Shown here: piece after piece, positions 17,886 to 26,710 of the stretch
Numbering within the stretch: the stretch's first letter is position 1
How the letters are laid out: each line of letters begins with the position of its first letter
Source: Lachnospiraceae bacterium
GTDB lineage: Bacteria; Bacillota; Clostridia; Lachnospirales; Lachnospiraceae
Direction of reading: 5' to 3'
Length of the DNA stretch: 64,000 nucleotides
NCBI GenBank assembly: GCA_022483465.1
Contig: JAKVNF010000001.1
Span: 1,488,001-1,552,000, forward strand
Position numbers and translations under genes: made by a program
Notes under the pieces: model-generated
The model's database searches: none
What the model was told of the DNA's origin: nothing
What the model saw: only the letters and a program-made list of their open reading frames with translations

Positions 17886-19871
17886 TCAGAACAGGGGCTG
17901 CTGCGCCTTCTCCGCGTCCGCAAAGGGTCCCGGCAGGATGCCGATGCCCCGGTGTGCTCCAAAGTAGTCCTGGTCGAAAGTAATCGGCGTGCCGTCCGGA
18001 TTCTCGTATGCCTCATCCGGCTCAAAGGCCTTTCCCAGCACCTGGGTATTCACCAGGCGGCAGGAGGGAGACAGCACCTCGTAGATGTTGGTGACCAGGT
18101 GCCAGTGTCCGTTCTCCTCCACCAGGTTGACATACACCTGATCCTTGGGGAACTGGCCCTGCTTTTCCTGATGCGCCGCCTCTGCGCCGCACAGGTAGGC
18201 ATTGCCCTCCATCCAGACGGGGAGCTTGGACCGATGCCAGGGCTCGAGTTTTGCCATATCCGGCACGTCGCTGTCCATGTCAAAGTGGGAGATCCACTCG
18301 TCATAGGTAGGATAGTCGTCAAAGGCAAAGGTTCCCACCTTCCGATTTTCCGTAAAGGTCTCGTCCCGGGAGTCGGAGCGCAGCACCACCGGATCCTTCG
18401 GCCACTTCTGGATGAAGATGTTGTTGTAGAACCGGTCATCGCCGTGCAGGATTGTCATGAAGCCGCAGACCTCGGTCCGGTGCGGGATGTGATACGGCGT
18501 ATACCGGTCCCCGGTGCCGCTCCCGACGCAGGTGAAGGCGCCGCAGATCAGGTTGTGGACCAGGGCAACGCCCTGGGTGGCAAACCGGAGCGAGACGTCG
18601 GAGAGCAGGACGTTGTTGTCGATCAGGGTCGGGCCATGGCCCACCTCCACAAAGATATCCTGGCTCATCATACCGCCGGGAAGCTGGGCAGCGAAGGCGG
18701 GCCGCTGGTTGTCGTGCAGAAGGTTCTGGGTGATCCGCGTCCCCTGGGCCTCCCAGTCCGTCCAGATGCCCATCGTGCAGTGGTGGATGTGGTTGCGACG
18801 GATGATAACATCGATCGCCGCATGGATCTTGATGCCGGCGATCTCCGCGCCGCCCAGCTCCATCATGTTGTTGATGTGGTGGATGTGGTTGTCCTCGATG
18901 ACGCTGAAGACCGCGCCCATTCTGCCGATGATGCCGCCCTGCTCGCAATGGTGGATGTTGCAGCGGCGGATGATGTGGCTGCCGATCTGCTCCTTCAGCC
19001 AGCCGTGGTACTGGCCGCGGCACACCGCATCCCGCTCCATCTGGGTCGGGCTCTTGACGTGATGCCGGGTGAAGAAGTGGTCGTTGTCCGGATCATAATA
19101 CTTGCCCAGAGAGATCCCGGCGCACTTGCTGCCCCAGATCTCGCAGTCCTCGATGATCCAGCCCTTTGCCCAGTGGGGGCCGATCATGCCGTCCTGATAG
19201 GCCGCCGGCGGCGCCCAGGTGGTCGCTGCCTTGTTGATGTCAAAGCCGGACACCGTGATCCAGGAGATGCCGTTTTCCCTGGGCATAAAGCACTCCCGCC
19301 GCACCGTGATCTCGATCTTCTCCGCCGCGGGATCCGCCCCGCCGAAGTTGGCAAAGATCAGGGTCTCGTCCCGCTCCGGGTCCTGGCGGGTATACCACTT
19401 CTTCCGGGATGCCTCCGGATTCCAGCTGTAAGGGCTCACATCGCCCCGCTCGCACTCCTCGAGGCTTGCCGTCTCGTACAGGGCCGCATCGTTCTCCCAC
19501 ACGCAGCCCGTGTGTCTTGTGCGTCCCGCAAAGTACCAGTCCCCGTAGACATAGGTGGTGTAGGGGTTGTAGTCCCCGAAGGTGCTGTTGGGAATTCTCG
19601 CAAGGTAGAGATGCTCCGAGTACTTCTCCCAGTTCGTGACCTGCTCCGCGCCGGTGATCACGGCGCCGAGGGGCTCGGTGCTGCGGTAGACGATCCGGGC
19701 ATCCTCCCGTCCCGCATGCCGGGGCGCCACGTCCTCCCGGTAGATGCCGGGCAGAACCAGCACCTCATCCCCAGGCTGCGCGATCTTTGCCGCATCCCCG
19801 ATCTTCACAAAGGGCCGCTCCCTGCTGCCGTCCCCATCCCGCACTGCACTGCTGTCCACATAGATCTTCAT
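17886..19871 (-). CDS. Right-handed parallel beta-helix protein (polysaccharide lyase/hydrolase-like)
   Basis: 661 residues from the ATG at 19871, which has GGGAGGAAC upstream. The N-terminus MKIYVDSSAVRDGDGSRE and PGDEVLVLPGIY is the usual opening of bacterial beta-helix enzymes (DUF1565-like). The middle holds repeated HxxxH turns (CNIHHCEQGGIIGR, DNHIHHINNMMELGG, NHIHHCTMGIW). No signal peptide is visible, so it acts inside the cell. It probably cleaves or epimerises a sugar polymer fragment, but the exact activity is not readable. It stands alone between two terminated units. Confidence 0.8.
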   Translation of the reverse strand: MKIYVDSSAVRDGDGSRERPFVKIGDAAKIAQPGDEVLVLPGIYREDVAPRHAGREDARIVYRSTEPLGAVITGAEQVTNWEKYSEHLYLARIPNSTFGDYNPYTTYVYGDWYFAGRTRHTGCVWENDAALYETASLEECERGDVSPYSWNPEASRKKWYTRQDPERDETLIFANFGGADPAAEKIEITVRRECFMPRENGISWITVSGFDINKAATTWAPPAAYQDGMIGPHWAKGWIIEDCEIWGSKCAGISLGKYYDPDNDHFFTRHHVKSPTQMERDAVCRGQYHGWLKEQIGSHIIRRCNIHHCEQGGIIGRMGAVFSVIEDNHIHHINNMMELGGAEIAGIKIHAAIDVIIRRNHIHHCTMGIWTDWEAQGTRITQNLLHDNQRPAFAAQLPGGMMSQDIFVEVGHGPTLIDNNVLLSDVSLRFATQGVALVHNLICGAFTCVGSGTGDRYTPYHIPHRTEVCGFMTILHGDDRFYNNIFIQKWPKDPVVLRSDSRDETFTENRKVGTFAFDDYPTYDEWISHFDMDSDVPDMAKLEPWHRSKLPVWMEGNAYLCGAEAAHQEKQGQFPKDQVYVNLVEENGHWHLVTNIYEVLSPSCRLVNTQVLGKAFEPDEAYENPDGTPITFDQDYFGAHRGIGILPGPFADAEKAQQPLF

Positions 19872-19974
19872 GTTTGTTCCTCCCGTATTCGGTATGGCAA
19901 TCCCCCATATGCTGTTTGGGTGCTGACCTTCAGTATACCGTTCCCGCGGCCTGCTGTCATACACGCAATGCAGC

Positions 19975-20002
19975 AAAACCCCGCTGCCGGATGGCAGCGG
20001 GG
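19975..20002 (-). terminator. Terminator of the tartrate dehydratase operon
   Basis: CCCCGCTGCC and GGCAGCGGGG are perfect 10-bp arms (19979-20002). The minus strand then reads TTTTG. Confidence 0.75.
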
Positions 20003-20040
20003 CGTGTCGTGTGTGCTCTGTTTCGTTCTTTGTCAGTGCG

Positions 20041-20667
20041 TTACCGGATAAATCCCACCTCCTTCGAGATCTTTGCGGTCTCCTCGTCCTTGCGCCGGTT
20101 GTATTCCACCTTTTTCTCCTCAAAGTAGTTCCGGCCCTCGGCATCAATAGACACGATCAGGGGACCGAACTCCTTCACCTTGCAGTGCCAGAGGGTCTCC
20201 GGCATGCCAAGATCCTTCCACTGGGCCTCCACGATCTTCTCGACGCAGGTGGCCGCCACCACGGCATTGCCGGCGGGGAACACGCAGTGGATCGCGCCGA
20301 ACTCCTTGCAGGCCCTTGCCGTGTTCTCCTTCATGCCGCCCTTGCCGACGATCACCCGGACACCGGTGGTCCTGACAAACTCGTACTCGAACTTCTCCAT
20401 GCGCATGGAAGTGGTGGGTCCCACGGAGACCATCGCGTACCGATCCTCTCCCAGCGGCCGGATGATCGGCCCCGCGTGGAGAATCGCTGCGTTGCGCACG
20501 TCCACGGGAATCTCCCTTCCCTCTTCCACGACGCGGCGATGTGCCACGTCCCGGCAGGTGGTCAGGTCTCCGGTCAGGTACACAATGTCCCCGATGTGAA
20601 TGTCCTTCAGATCCTCCCGCGATACCGGTGTCGTCAAAATTTTCTTTCCGTCTCTGATCTCAATCAT
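20041..20667 (-). CDS. ttdB: L(+)-tartrate dehydratase subunit beta
   Basis: 208 residues. KKILTTPVSREDLKDIHIGD, YLTGDLTTCRDVAHRR, ILHAGPI, MVSVGPTTSMRME, VGKGGM and VKEFGPLIVSID run in the order of E. coli TtdB and the related class-I fumarase C-terminal domain. It supplies part of the active site of an iron-sulfur dehydratase converting L-tartrate to oxaloacetate and water. It lies 17 bp downstream of the alpha subunit gene. Fumarase beta is the close alternative; the alpha subunit favours tartrate. Confidence 0.85.
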   Translation of the reverse strand: MIEIRDGKKILTTPVSREDLKDIHIGDIVYLTGDLTTCRDVAHRRVVEEGREIPVDVRNAAILHAGPIIRPLGEDRYAMVSVGPTTSMRMEKFEYEFVRTTGVRVIVGKGGMKENTARACKEFGAIHCVFPAGNAVVAATCVEKIVEAQWKDLGMPETLWHCKVKEFGPLIVSIDAEGRNYFEEKKVEYNRRKDEETAKISKEVGFIR

Positions 20668-20684
20668 CTCCTGCCTCCCTGGCC

Positions 20685-21602
20685 TTATGCCTGTGCCTGC
20701 CGGTAGGTGAAACCGGTGTGTGTGGTGACCGTGTAGTTCAGGTCGCGGTCAAATACGATATGTCCTCTTCTGTGGCTCCAGCAGCCCACGTTGACGGCAA
20801 CGCCGATGGCGGAGGGGTGCCGCGCTGTGTTCTCGATGTTGACGCCCATGACCGAGTACTTTCCGCCCATGCCCTGGGGTCCCAGGCCGATGGCGTTGAT
20901 GCCGTCCTCCAGGAGCTTCTCCATCTTTGCGGCCCGCGCGTTCGGATTGTGGGAACCGATGGGGCGCATCAGGGCCTTCTTGGAGAGAAGTGCTGCGGTC
21001 TCCACCGAGGTGGCAACGCCAACGCCCACCAGAAGGGGCGGGCAGGCATTGAGTCCGTAGGAGGTCATCCGGTCCATGACGAACTTCGTGACGCCCTCAT
21101 ATCCCTCGCCGGGCATCAGCACCGTGGCGTTTCCGGGCAGGGTGCAGCCGCCGCCCGCCATGTAGGTGTAGATCTCGCAGGTGTCGGAGTGGGGGACGAT
21201 GTCCCACCAGACCGTGGGGGTGCCCTTGCCGACGTTCTTTCCGGTGTTGACCTCATCAAAGGTCTCCACCGAGTTGTGCCGGAGCGGTGTCTGCACGGTG
21301 GCCTCGATGACGGCCTCCTTCAGAAGGGCCTCCACGTCATCGATGAGCGGAAATCCGGTGCCGCACCGGACCCAGAACTGCAGCACACCGGTGTCCTGGC
21401 AGGAGGGACGGTCGAGCGCGATCGCCAGCTCCTGATTGCGGAACATGGTGTCGTAGATCACCTTCGCCATGGGGCTCGTCTCCTTCTCCCGGAGCTCCTT
21501 GAGCTTTTCGATGACATCATCCGGGAGCTTCTTTGCCGTGAATCCGACGAACTGCGCCATGATGTCCGTCATTCTTCTTACCTGTTGTTCTCTCGTTTCC
21601 AT
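20685..21602 (-). CDS. ttdA: L(+)-tartrate dehydratase subunit alpha
   Basis: 305 residues, like E. coli TtdA (303) and longer than many fumarase alpha subunits (about 280). RPSCQDTG (first cluster Cys), PLRHNSVETFDEVNTGKN, YMAGGGCTLPG, NACPPLLVGVG and RPIGSHNPN are all present, with three Cys placed to hold the [4Fe-4S] cluster whose open iron binds substrate. The match to TtdA is much closer than to FumA over recalled sequence. Such enzymes are oxygen-sensitive, which fits an anaerobe. Confidence 0.85.
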   Translation of the reverse strand: METREQQVRRMTDIMAQFVGFTAKKLPDDVIEKLKELREKETSPMAKVIYDTMFRNQELAIALDRPSCQDTGVLQFWVRCGTGFPLIDDVEALLKEAVIEATVQTPLRHNSVETFDEVNTGKNVGKGTPTVWWDIVPHSDTCEIYTYMAGGGCTLPGNATVLMPGEGYEGVTKFVMDRMTSYGLNACPPLLVGVGVATSVETAALLSKKALMRPIGSHNPNARAAKMEKLLEDGINAIGLGPQGMGGKYSVMGVNIENTARHPSAIGVAVNVGCWSHRRGHIVFDRDLNYTVTTHTGFTYRQAQA

Positions 21603-21696
21603 ACTGTTCTCCTCTCCGCGTTCCTCCGCGGCCTTACCTTGGTTGACTGCAAATGGATTGGAATTTCCTATTGAACCTATCTATGTCCTGCTGATC

Positions 21697-22971
21697 TCAC
21701 GATCCCGGGAAGAAGGGGAAGGCGAGCGGCAGGATGATCATGCTGACCACCGTCGCAATCAGAATCAGCGGCAGTCCTGCCTTGACGTAATCCTTGAACT
21801 GGTACCCGCCGGCGCCCATGACCATCGTGTTGGCTGGCATGCCGATCGGTGTCGCGTAGGCACAGCTCCCGCCGATGACACAGGCCATCAGCACCGCCTT
21901 GGGATCCGCTCCCATCGCCTGGGCAATGGAGAGACAGATCGGCGCGAGGAGCGCGGTTGTTGCCGTGTTGGACATGAAGTTGGTCATGACGCAGCACAGG
22001 ATGAATACGATGAAGGTCAGAAGCAGCGGGGAGGGGTTGTCCCCCAGAACGCCCAGGACCGAGTCCGCGATCATCTCTCCGGCCCCGGAGGTCTCCAGGG
22101 CCTCTGCGAGGGAGAGGGTGCCGCCAAAGAGGAAGATCGTCTTCAGGTCGATGGACTTGAGCGCCTCCTTCTCGGAGATGACACCGGTCAGCACCAGGAC
22201 CAGGGCGCCGACGCACCCCGTCACGTAGAGCTTGACCCCGATCTGCTTCTCAAAGATCATCCCCAGGAGGGTTCCCAAAAGGACCAAAAGGGACACGGCC
22301 TTTTTCCACTTCGGGACCTTGGAGAAGTCCCGCTCCTCCGAGAAGATTCCCTCCTCGTCCTTTGTCTCGTGGTTCGGAAGGAACCGAAAGCCGATGGTCG
22401 CGTAGAACAGGATGCCGCAGGCGAGAATCGGCAGGCCCACGATCGCGTAGTCGAAGAAGCCGAAGGAGAGTCCCACCTCTTCCAGGGTGGACTGGGCGAT
22501 CATGTTTCCGGGGGCGCCGATCAGGGTCAGGTTTCCGCCCATCGCCGCGGCGAACACCAGCGGCATCAGGAGACGGGATCTCCGGTAGCCGCTCTTTGCG
22601 GCGATGCCGATGACCACGGGGATCAGCACGGCGGCGGTGCCGGTGTTGGAGAGCACGCCGCTCATGAGGCCCACAATCAGCATGATGGCCACGATCAGCC
22701 CCCGCTCGGTGCGGGCGAACTTCGTGACAAGGCCTCCGATGTCGTTGGCGACCCCGGTCTCAAACAGGGCCCCGCCCACGACAAACATCGCCACGAACAG
22801 GATCACGTTGCTGTTGACAAAGCCCTCGAAGGCGGCCGCGGGCTCCAGCACCCCGGTCAGCACGAGGCCGATACATACGATCATCGAGGTGACCCCGAGG
22901 GGGATCTTCTCCAGGACAAACATGACGATGGCAAACAACAGAAAGAGCAGGGTAATGACAGCTGAACTCAT
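21697..22971 (-). CDS. SLC13/CitM-type anion permease, probable tartrate or dicarboxylate carrier
   Basis: 424 residues from the ATG at 22971, behind AGGAGGAAACCC. About eleven helices with inverted halves: FVNSNVILFVAMFVVGGALFETG split by a loop, SNTGTAAVLIPVVIG, then FMSNTATTALLAPI in the second half. The two SNT motifs are the SLC13 substrate/sodium sites. It is first in the operon with ttdAB, so it likely imports tartrate or another C4-diacid. E. coli uses the unrelated-looking CitT-type TtdT for the same purpose. Confidence 0.85.
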   Translation of the reverse strand: MSSAVITLLFLLFAIVMFVLEKIPLGVTSMIVCIGLVLTGVLEPAAAFEGFVNSNVILFVAMFVVGGALFETGVANDIGGLVTKFARTERGLIVAIMLIVGLMSGVLSNTGTAAVLIPVVIGIAAKSGYRRSRLLMPLVFAAAMGGNLTLIGAPGNMIAQSTLEEVGLSFGFFDYAIVGLPILACGILFYATIGFRFLPNHETKDEEGIFSEERDFSKVPKWKKAVSLLVLLGTLLGMIFEKQIGVKLYVTGCVGALVLVLTGVISEKEALKSIDLKTIFLFGGTLSLAEALETSGAGEMIADSVLGVLGDNPSPLLLTFIVFILCCVMTNFMSNTATTALLAPICLSIAQAMGADPKAVLMACVIGGSCAYATPIGMPANTMVMGAGGYQFKDYVKAGLPLILIATVVSMIILPLAFPFFPGS

Positions 22972-23081
22972 GGGTTTCCTCCTGATCCCGGGAACGCCGG
23001 GGGCGGTGCAATTGTGGGTAAGAAACTTCTGAAAGCGCGCCTTCCTGTCTGTTTCTGACTGCATCGTATCGTGATTTCAGA

Positions 23082-23095
23082 CAAATGTACATTTG
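23082..23095. promoter_or_regulatory. Palindrome in the divergent permease/LysR region
   Basis: CAAATGTACATTTG is a perfect 14-bp palindrome between the divergent starts (22971 and 23187). LysR-type proteins usually bind such dyads between divergent genes, so it is the best operator candidate. Confidence 0.55.
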
Positions 23096-23123
23096 CGATT
23101 CATGAGCCTCAGGTTAGGAAAAA

Positions 23124-23153
23124 TTGATACTAAAGGGCGCAGCATGGTACAAT
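23124..23153 (+). promoter_or_regulatory. Promoter of the LysR gene
   Basis: TTGATA (23124-23129) and TACAAT (23148-23153) with 18-bp spacing and an upstream TGG; start near 23160, about 27 bp before the ATG. Confidence 0.55.
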
Positions 23154-23186
23154 CGGGGCAGCCCCCGGCGGGGCAAAGGAGGACCC

Positions 23187-24101
23187 ATGACCCTGAATCA
23201 GCTCGAATACTTCTGTGCGGTCTGCCGCTGCCACAGCATCTCCCGGGCGGCGGAGGAGCTCTACGTCTCCCAGCCCACGATCTCCACCTCCATCCGGGAG
23301 CTGGAGCGGGAGTTTCACCTGCAGCTCTTCTCCCACGGAAAGAATAGGATCGCCCTGACCCCGGACGGAGATGCGTTCTACCGGAGGGCAGCGGAGATCC
23401 TCGAGGGCACAAGGAGCCTTACCGACGACTTTCTTGCCCTGGGGGCCAGCCAGCGCCCGGTGCGCATCGGCATTCCGCCGATCATGAGCACGATCTTCTT
23501 TCCCCGGCTCACCGACCAGTTCCACGAGGTCTCGGACATCCCGGTGCGGCTCGTGGAATACGGCTCCGTCCGCGCCTGCGAGATGGTGGCCTCCGGGAAC
23601 CTGGACCTCTCCCTCATCAACATGGACGTCTACGACCTGGAGAAGTTCAACAGCTTCCCCCTGATGGAGACGGGATGCGTGTTCTGCGTCTCCCGCACCC
23701 ATCCCCTGGCGAAGGAAAAACAGCTGACCTTCGGGCAGCTCCGGGATGAGAACCTGATCCTCTTCAACACCGACTCGGTGCTGAACCAGCTCGTAAATCA
23801 CCGGTTCCGGGCGATGCACGCCACGCCCCATATCCTGATGGAGTCCTCCCAGCTCTACACCATCCTGAACGTGGTCCGGGGCGGGAACTGCGGCACCTTT
23901 CTGTTCTCGCCGATCGCGGCGAACCCCCGGGACTTCGTCGAGATCCCGGTGGTGCCCACGATCAAGAGCCGCTTCGGCATCGTCTGGAACCGGGGTCCCG
24001 TCCGGGAGGACGTGAAGACCTTCCTCGACTTTGCAAGGACCGTCGACTTTACCCCCTACACCGAATCCGCCCCGTCCCCTGCCCGCCGGGAGGAGCCGTG
24101 A
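23187..24101 (+). CDS. LysR family regulator of the tartrate operon
   Basis: 304 residues from the ATG at 23187 (AAAGGAGG upstream). The HTH (about 1-60) reads MTLNQLEYFCAVCRCHSISRAAEELYVSQPTIS in family style, shown here only to SRAAEELYVSQPTIS as the key part. The effector domain follows (RIGIPPIMSTIFFP onward). Divergent orientation and the shared palindrome make it the likely activator of the permease-ttdAB operon, with tartrate as a plausible inducer. Confidence 0.88.
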   Translation: MTLNQLEYFCAVCRCHSISRAAEELYVSQPTISTSIRELEREFHLQLFSHGKNRIALTPDGDAFYRRAAEILEGTRSLTDDFLALGASQRPVRIGIPPIMSTIFFPRLTDQFHEVSDIPVRLVEYGSVRACEMVASGNLDLSLINMDVYDLEKFNSFPLMETGCVFCVSRTHPLAKEKQLTFGQLRDENLILFNTDSVLNQLVNHRFRAMHATPHILMESSQLYTILNVVRGGNCGTFLFSPIAANPRDFVEIPVVPTIKSRFGIVWNRGPVREDVKTFLDFARTVDFTPYTESAPSPARREEP

Positions 24102-24109
24102 GCGCAGAA

Positions 24110-24143
24110 AAAGCGGCCGCAGATCCCAATCTGCGGCCGCTTT
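24110..24143. terminator. Bidirectional terminator between convergent genes
   Basis: AAAGCGGCCGCAGAT and its exact complement form a 15-bp stem around CCCA. The minus strand ends TTTTTC, the plus strand CTTTCC, so it works best for the YeiH gene. Confidence 0.8.
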
Positions 24144-24179
24144 CCCTGCCGTATTTTCTTTCTGTAGGTATGTGTGAAC

Positions 24180-25250
24180 TCACCAGATGCCGAGGGCTCT
24201 CTGCAGGACCAGGCTCACCGCCGTGATGCCGGCCCAGCAGATTCCGCCGAGCAGGATCACCTTGCCGCCGCTTCGCAGGAGCTTGACCACGTTGGAGTGG
24301 AGGCCGATGGCCGCCATCGCCATCATGATCAGAAACTTGGAGAGCTCGGTGATGGGGTGGAACGCGGTGGAGGGCACCCCCGCCCCCACGGCCACGGTGG
24401 TGAACGCGGCGGCCAGGACGAACCAGAGGATGAAGAGCGGGAAGGACCGGCGGAAGCTGTATCCCGATGTCACGCTCCCGTCCTGTTTTGCCTGATGCGC
24501 CCGGTGCAGGGAGAGGACCAGGGTGATGGGGATGATGGCCAGAGTTCTGGTGAGCTTGACCGTCACCGCCTCGTTCAGGGTTGCGCTCCCCAGGTTCCAC
24601 ATGGAGTCCCAGGTGGAGGCCGCCGCGGTCACCGAGGAGGTGTCGTTGACGGCGGTGCCGGCGAAGATGCCGAAGGCGTGGCCGGAGGTGGTGTCAAAGC
24701 CGATCACGCGCCCCAGGATCGGGAAGAAGATCGCGGCGATCACGTTGTAGAAAAAGATGACGGAGATCGCCTGGGCGGTCTCGCTGTCATCGGCATCGAT
24801 GACCGGCGCGGTGGCCGCAATGGCCGATCCGCCGCAGATCGAGGAGCCGACGCCGACCAGGGTCGCGGTCTTCCAGGGGATGTTCATCGTCCGCCCCAGC
24901 ACCGCCGCCAGGACCAGGGAGGTGGTGATCGTGCAGATGATGATCGGGAGGGACTCCCGGCCGGTCCGCAGGATGACGCCGAAGTTCATGCCAAAGCCAA
25001 GGAGCACCACCGCGGCCTGCAGCACGTACTTCGAGGTCCAGCTGATGCCCACCTCAAAGTTTCCTCGATCCTGCCAGAACAGGGAGAAGGCCATGCCGAT
25101 CAGAATCGCAAAGACCGCGCCGCCCATCACCGGCAGGCACTTCCCCAGAATCCAGGACGGCACCGCCATGGCCAGGCAGACGCCGATCCCCGGCAGGAGC
25201 CTCCTCTCGGTATGTTCCTTCTGCAGGGCTTTTTCACTTGTCTCTGACAT
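24180..25250 (-). CDS. YeiH family putative sulfate exporter
   Basis: 356 residues with about ten membrane spans, starting MSETSEKALQKEHTERRLLPG. An AAGGAG site precedes the ATG. GVGSSICGGSAIAATAPVI and GTAVNDTSSVTAAAS are the conserved membrane-embedded loops of the UPF0324/YeiH (PF03601) family. The transported ion is not proven; sulfate or sulfonate-derived sulfite is usually proposed. The divergent LysR gene repeats the yeiH-yeiE arrangement of E. coli. Confidence 0.88.
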   Translation of the reverse strand: MSETSEKALQKEHTERRLLPGIGVCLAMAVPSWILGKCLPVMGGAVFAILIGMAFSLFWQDRGNFEVGISWTSKYVLQAAVVLLGFGMNFGVILRTGRESLPIIICTITTSLVLAAVLGRTMNIPWKTATLVGVGSSICGGSAIAATAPVIDADDSETAQAISVIFFYNVIAAIFFPILGRVIGFDTTSGHAFGIFAGTAVNDTSSVTAAASTWDSMWNLGSATLNEAVTVKLTRTLAIIPITLVLSLHRAHQAKQDGSVTSGYSFRRSFPLFILWFVLAAAFTTVAVGAGVPSTAFHPITELSKFLIMMAMAAIGLHSNVVKLLRSGGKVILLGGICWAGITAVSLVLQRALGIW

Positions 25251-25361
25251 CTTTTCTCCTTCCCCACTGCCTCCCAGGACAGCAGCTGTATTCTCATTTC
25301 CTGACTGCACTGGGCAGTATAGCGCGGGGTTTCAAAAAGATAAATTTATGATATATTAGTC

Positions 25362-25384
25362 ATCAATAAATACTTCTTATTGAT
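25362..25384. promoter_or_regulatory. Inverted repeat between YeiH and its LysR regulator
   Basis: ATCAATAA (25362-25369) and TTATTGAT (25377-25384) are exact 8-bp arms with a 7-bp centre, including a T-N11-A core expected of LysR sites. It lies in AT-rich DNA just before the LysR start. Confidence 0.6.
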
Positions 25385-25400
25385 AAATCGGAGGACCTCC

Positions 25401-26288
25401 ATGCTGGACTTTCGTGTCGCCACCTTTCTGTGCGTCTGTCAGACCATGAACTTCACCCGGGCCGCCCAGGCGCTCTCCCTGACCCAGCCCGCCGTCACCC
25501 AGCACATCCATGTGCTGGAGAAGTACTACGGCGTGCCGCTGTTTCACTACGAGAAGCGGACCCTGACGCTGACCCGGGAGGGCGCCCTGCTCCGGGACCG
25601 GCTGACCTCCATGGTGCAGGATGAGCAGCGGATTCGGACCGAGCTCGCCGCCTCCCCCGAGGACCATCCCCTGCTGCGCTTTGGCGTCACACGGACGATC
25701 GGGGAGTACGCCGCCCTCTCGCCGCTTTGCCATTACCTCAGCGACCATCCCGACTGCAACCTGCTGCTTCACTACGGCAACACCGAGGAGCTCCTCTCCC
25801 TCCTGGACGCGGGGGAGCTCTCCCTCGCCCTCATCGAGGGAAACTTCCCCCGGGGGAAGTACGGGACAAAAAAATACAGAACAGAGGACTTCTGCGCCGT
25901 CTGTTCTGCCCATCACCGCTTTGTCTGCGGGACGCCCCGGGAGGTCCGGGACCTTCTGCCGGAGCGCCTTCTGATCCGGGAACCGGGGAGCGGAACCCGC
26001 AACATCCTGGAGCGGAGCCTCTCCGCCCTGGGCCTTGCCATCCCGGACTTTCCCTCCTATCTCCAGGTCGAAAACATGCACACCCTGATCCGCTTTCTCG
26101 AGAAGGACATGGGGATCTCCTTCCTGTACCGGATCGCCGCCCGGGAGGGCCTGGAAAACGGCACCCTCCGGGAGATCACCCTCTCCGACTTTCGGCTGCG
26201 CCACGACTTCTCTTTTGTCTGGGATGACCACAGCATCTACGCCGACAGGGCCCGCGCCCTTGCAGACCTCCTCTCTCAGCCCTCCTGA
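25401..26288 (+). CDS. LysR family regulator (YeiE-like position)
   Basis: 295 residues from the ATG at 25401, with CGGAGGACC upstream. The HTH reads TFLCVCQTMNFTRAAQALSL then TQPAVTQHIHVLEKYYGVPLF. The effector domain begins near residue 90 (LRFGVTRTIGEYA). It is divergent from the YeiH gene and probably controls it. Its end overlaps the convergent GNAT gene by 13 bp. Confidence 0.87.
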   Translation: MLDFRVATFLCVCQTMNFTRAAQALSLTQPAVTQHIHVLEKYYGVPLFHYEKRTLTLTREGALLRDRLTSMVQDEQRIRTELAASPEDHPLLRFGVTRTIGEYAALSPLCHYLSDHPDCNLLLHYGNTEELLSLLDAGELSLALIEGNFPRGKYGTKKYRTEDFCAVCSAHHRFVCGTPREVRDLLPERLLIREPGSGTRNILERSLSALGLAIPDFPSYLQVENMHTLIRFLEKDMGISFLYRIAAREGLENGTLREITLSDFRLRHDFSFVWDDHSIYADRARALADLLSQPS

Positions 26289-26710
26289 GACGGCCAGCGC
26301 ATGCGGATCTCCCGCTCTCCCGTGCCGGGATCGGTCTGCACCAGCTCCTGCACAAAGCCCTCCCGCCGGTAAAACCGAAGGGCTCCCTCGTTTTTTGCAT
26401 AGGCGGACAGGGTGAGTCTCCTGCGCCGCGTCTTTGCCGCATCCAGGAGCGCCTTTCCGATTCCCTGTCCCCGGCAGGAGCCCGAAACAAAAAGACCCTC
26501 TATCCCGTCTTCCACCAGGCCAAGAAACCCCAGGATCTGTCCTGTCTTTCCCTCATACACAAGGACCTCTGCCTGGGCGATGGCTTCCCGCACCTCCCTT
26601 GCATGTGACCGCCAGTACCCGGGATCCACAAAGGCGTGGGCGTCCAGGTTGCCGGAGAGCCAGATCGCGCACACGGTGTCCAGATCCTTGGGCCGCGCAT
26701 CTCTCACCAT
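26276..26710 (-). CDS. GNAT family N-acetyltransferase (YjaB-like)
   Basis: 144 residues from the ATG at 26710, behind AGGAGGACGACGC. It has the acetyl-CoA loop GSCRGQGIGKALLDAAK and an end YRREGFVQELVQTDPGTGE typical of GNAT proteins acting on small molecules. It overlaps the end of the upstream 446-residue gene by 7 bp, so the two are cotranscribed. The substrate is unknown. Confidence 0.87.
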   Translation of the reverse strand: MVRDARPKDLDTVCAIWLSGNLDAHAFVDPGYWRSHAREVREAIAQAEVLVYEGKTGQILGFLGLVEDGIEGLFVSGSCRGQGIGKALLDAAKTRRRRLTLSAYAKNEGALRFYRREGFVQELVQTDPGTGEREIRMRWPSQEG

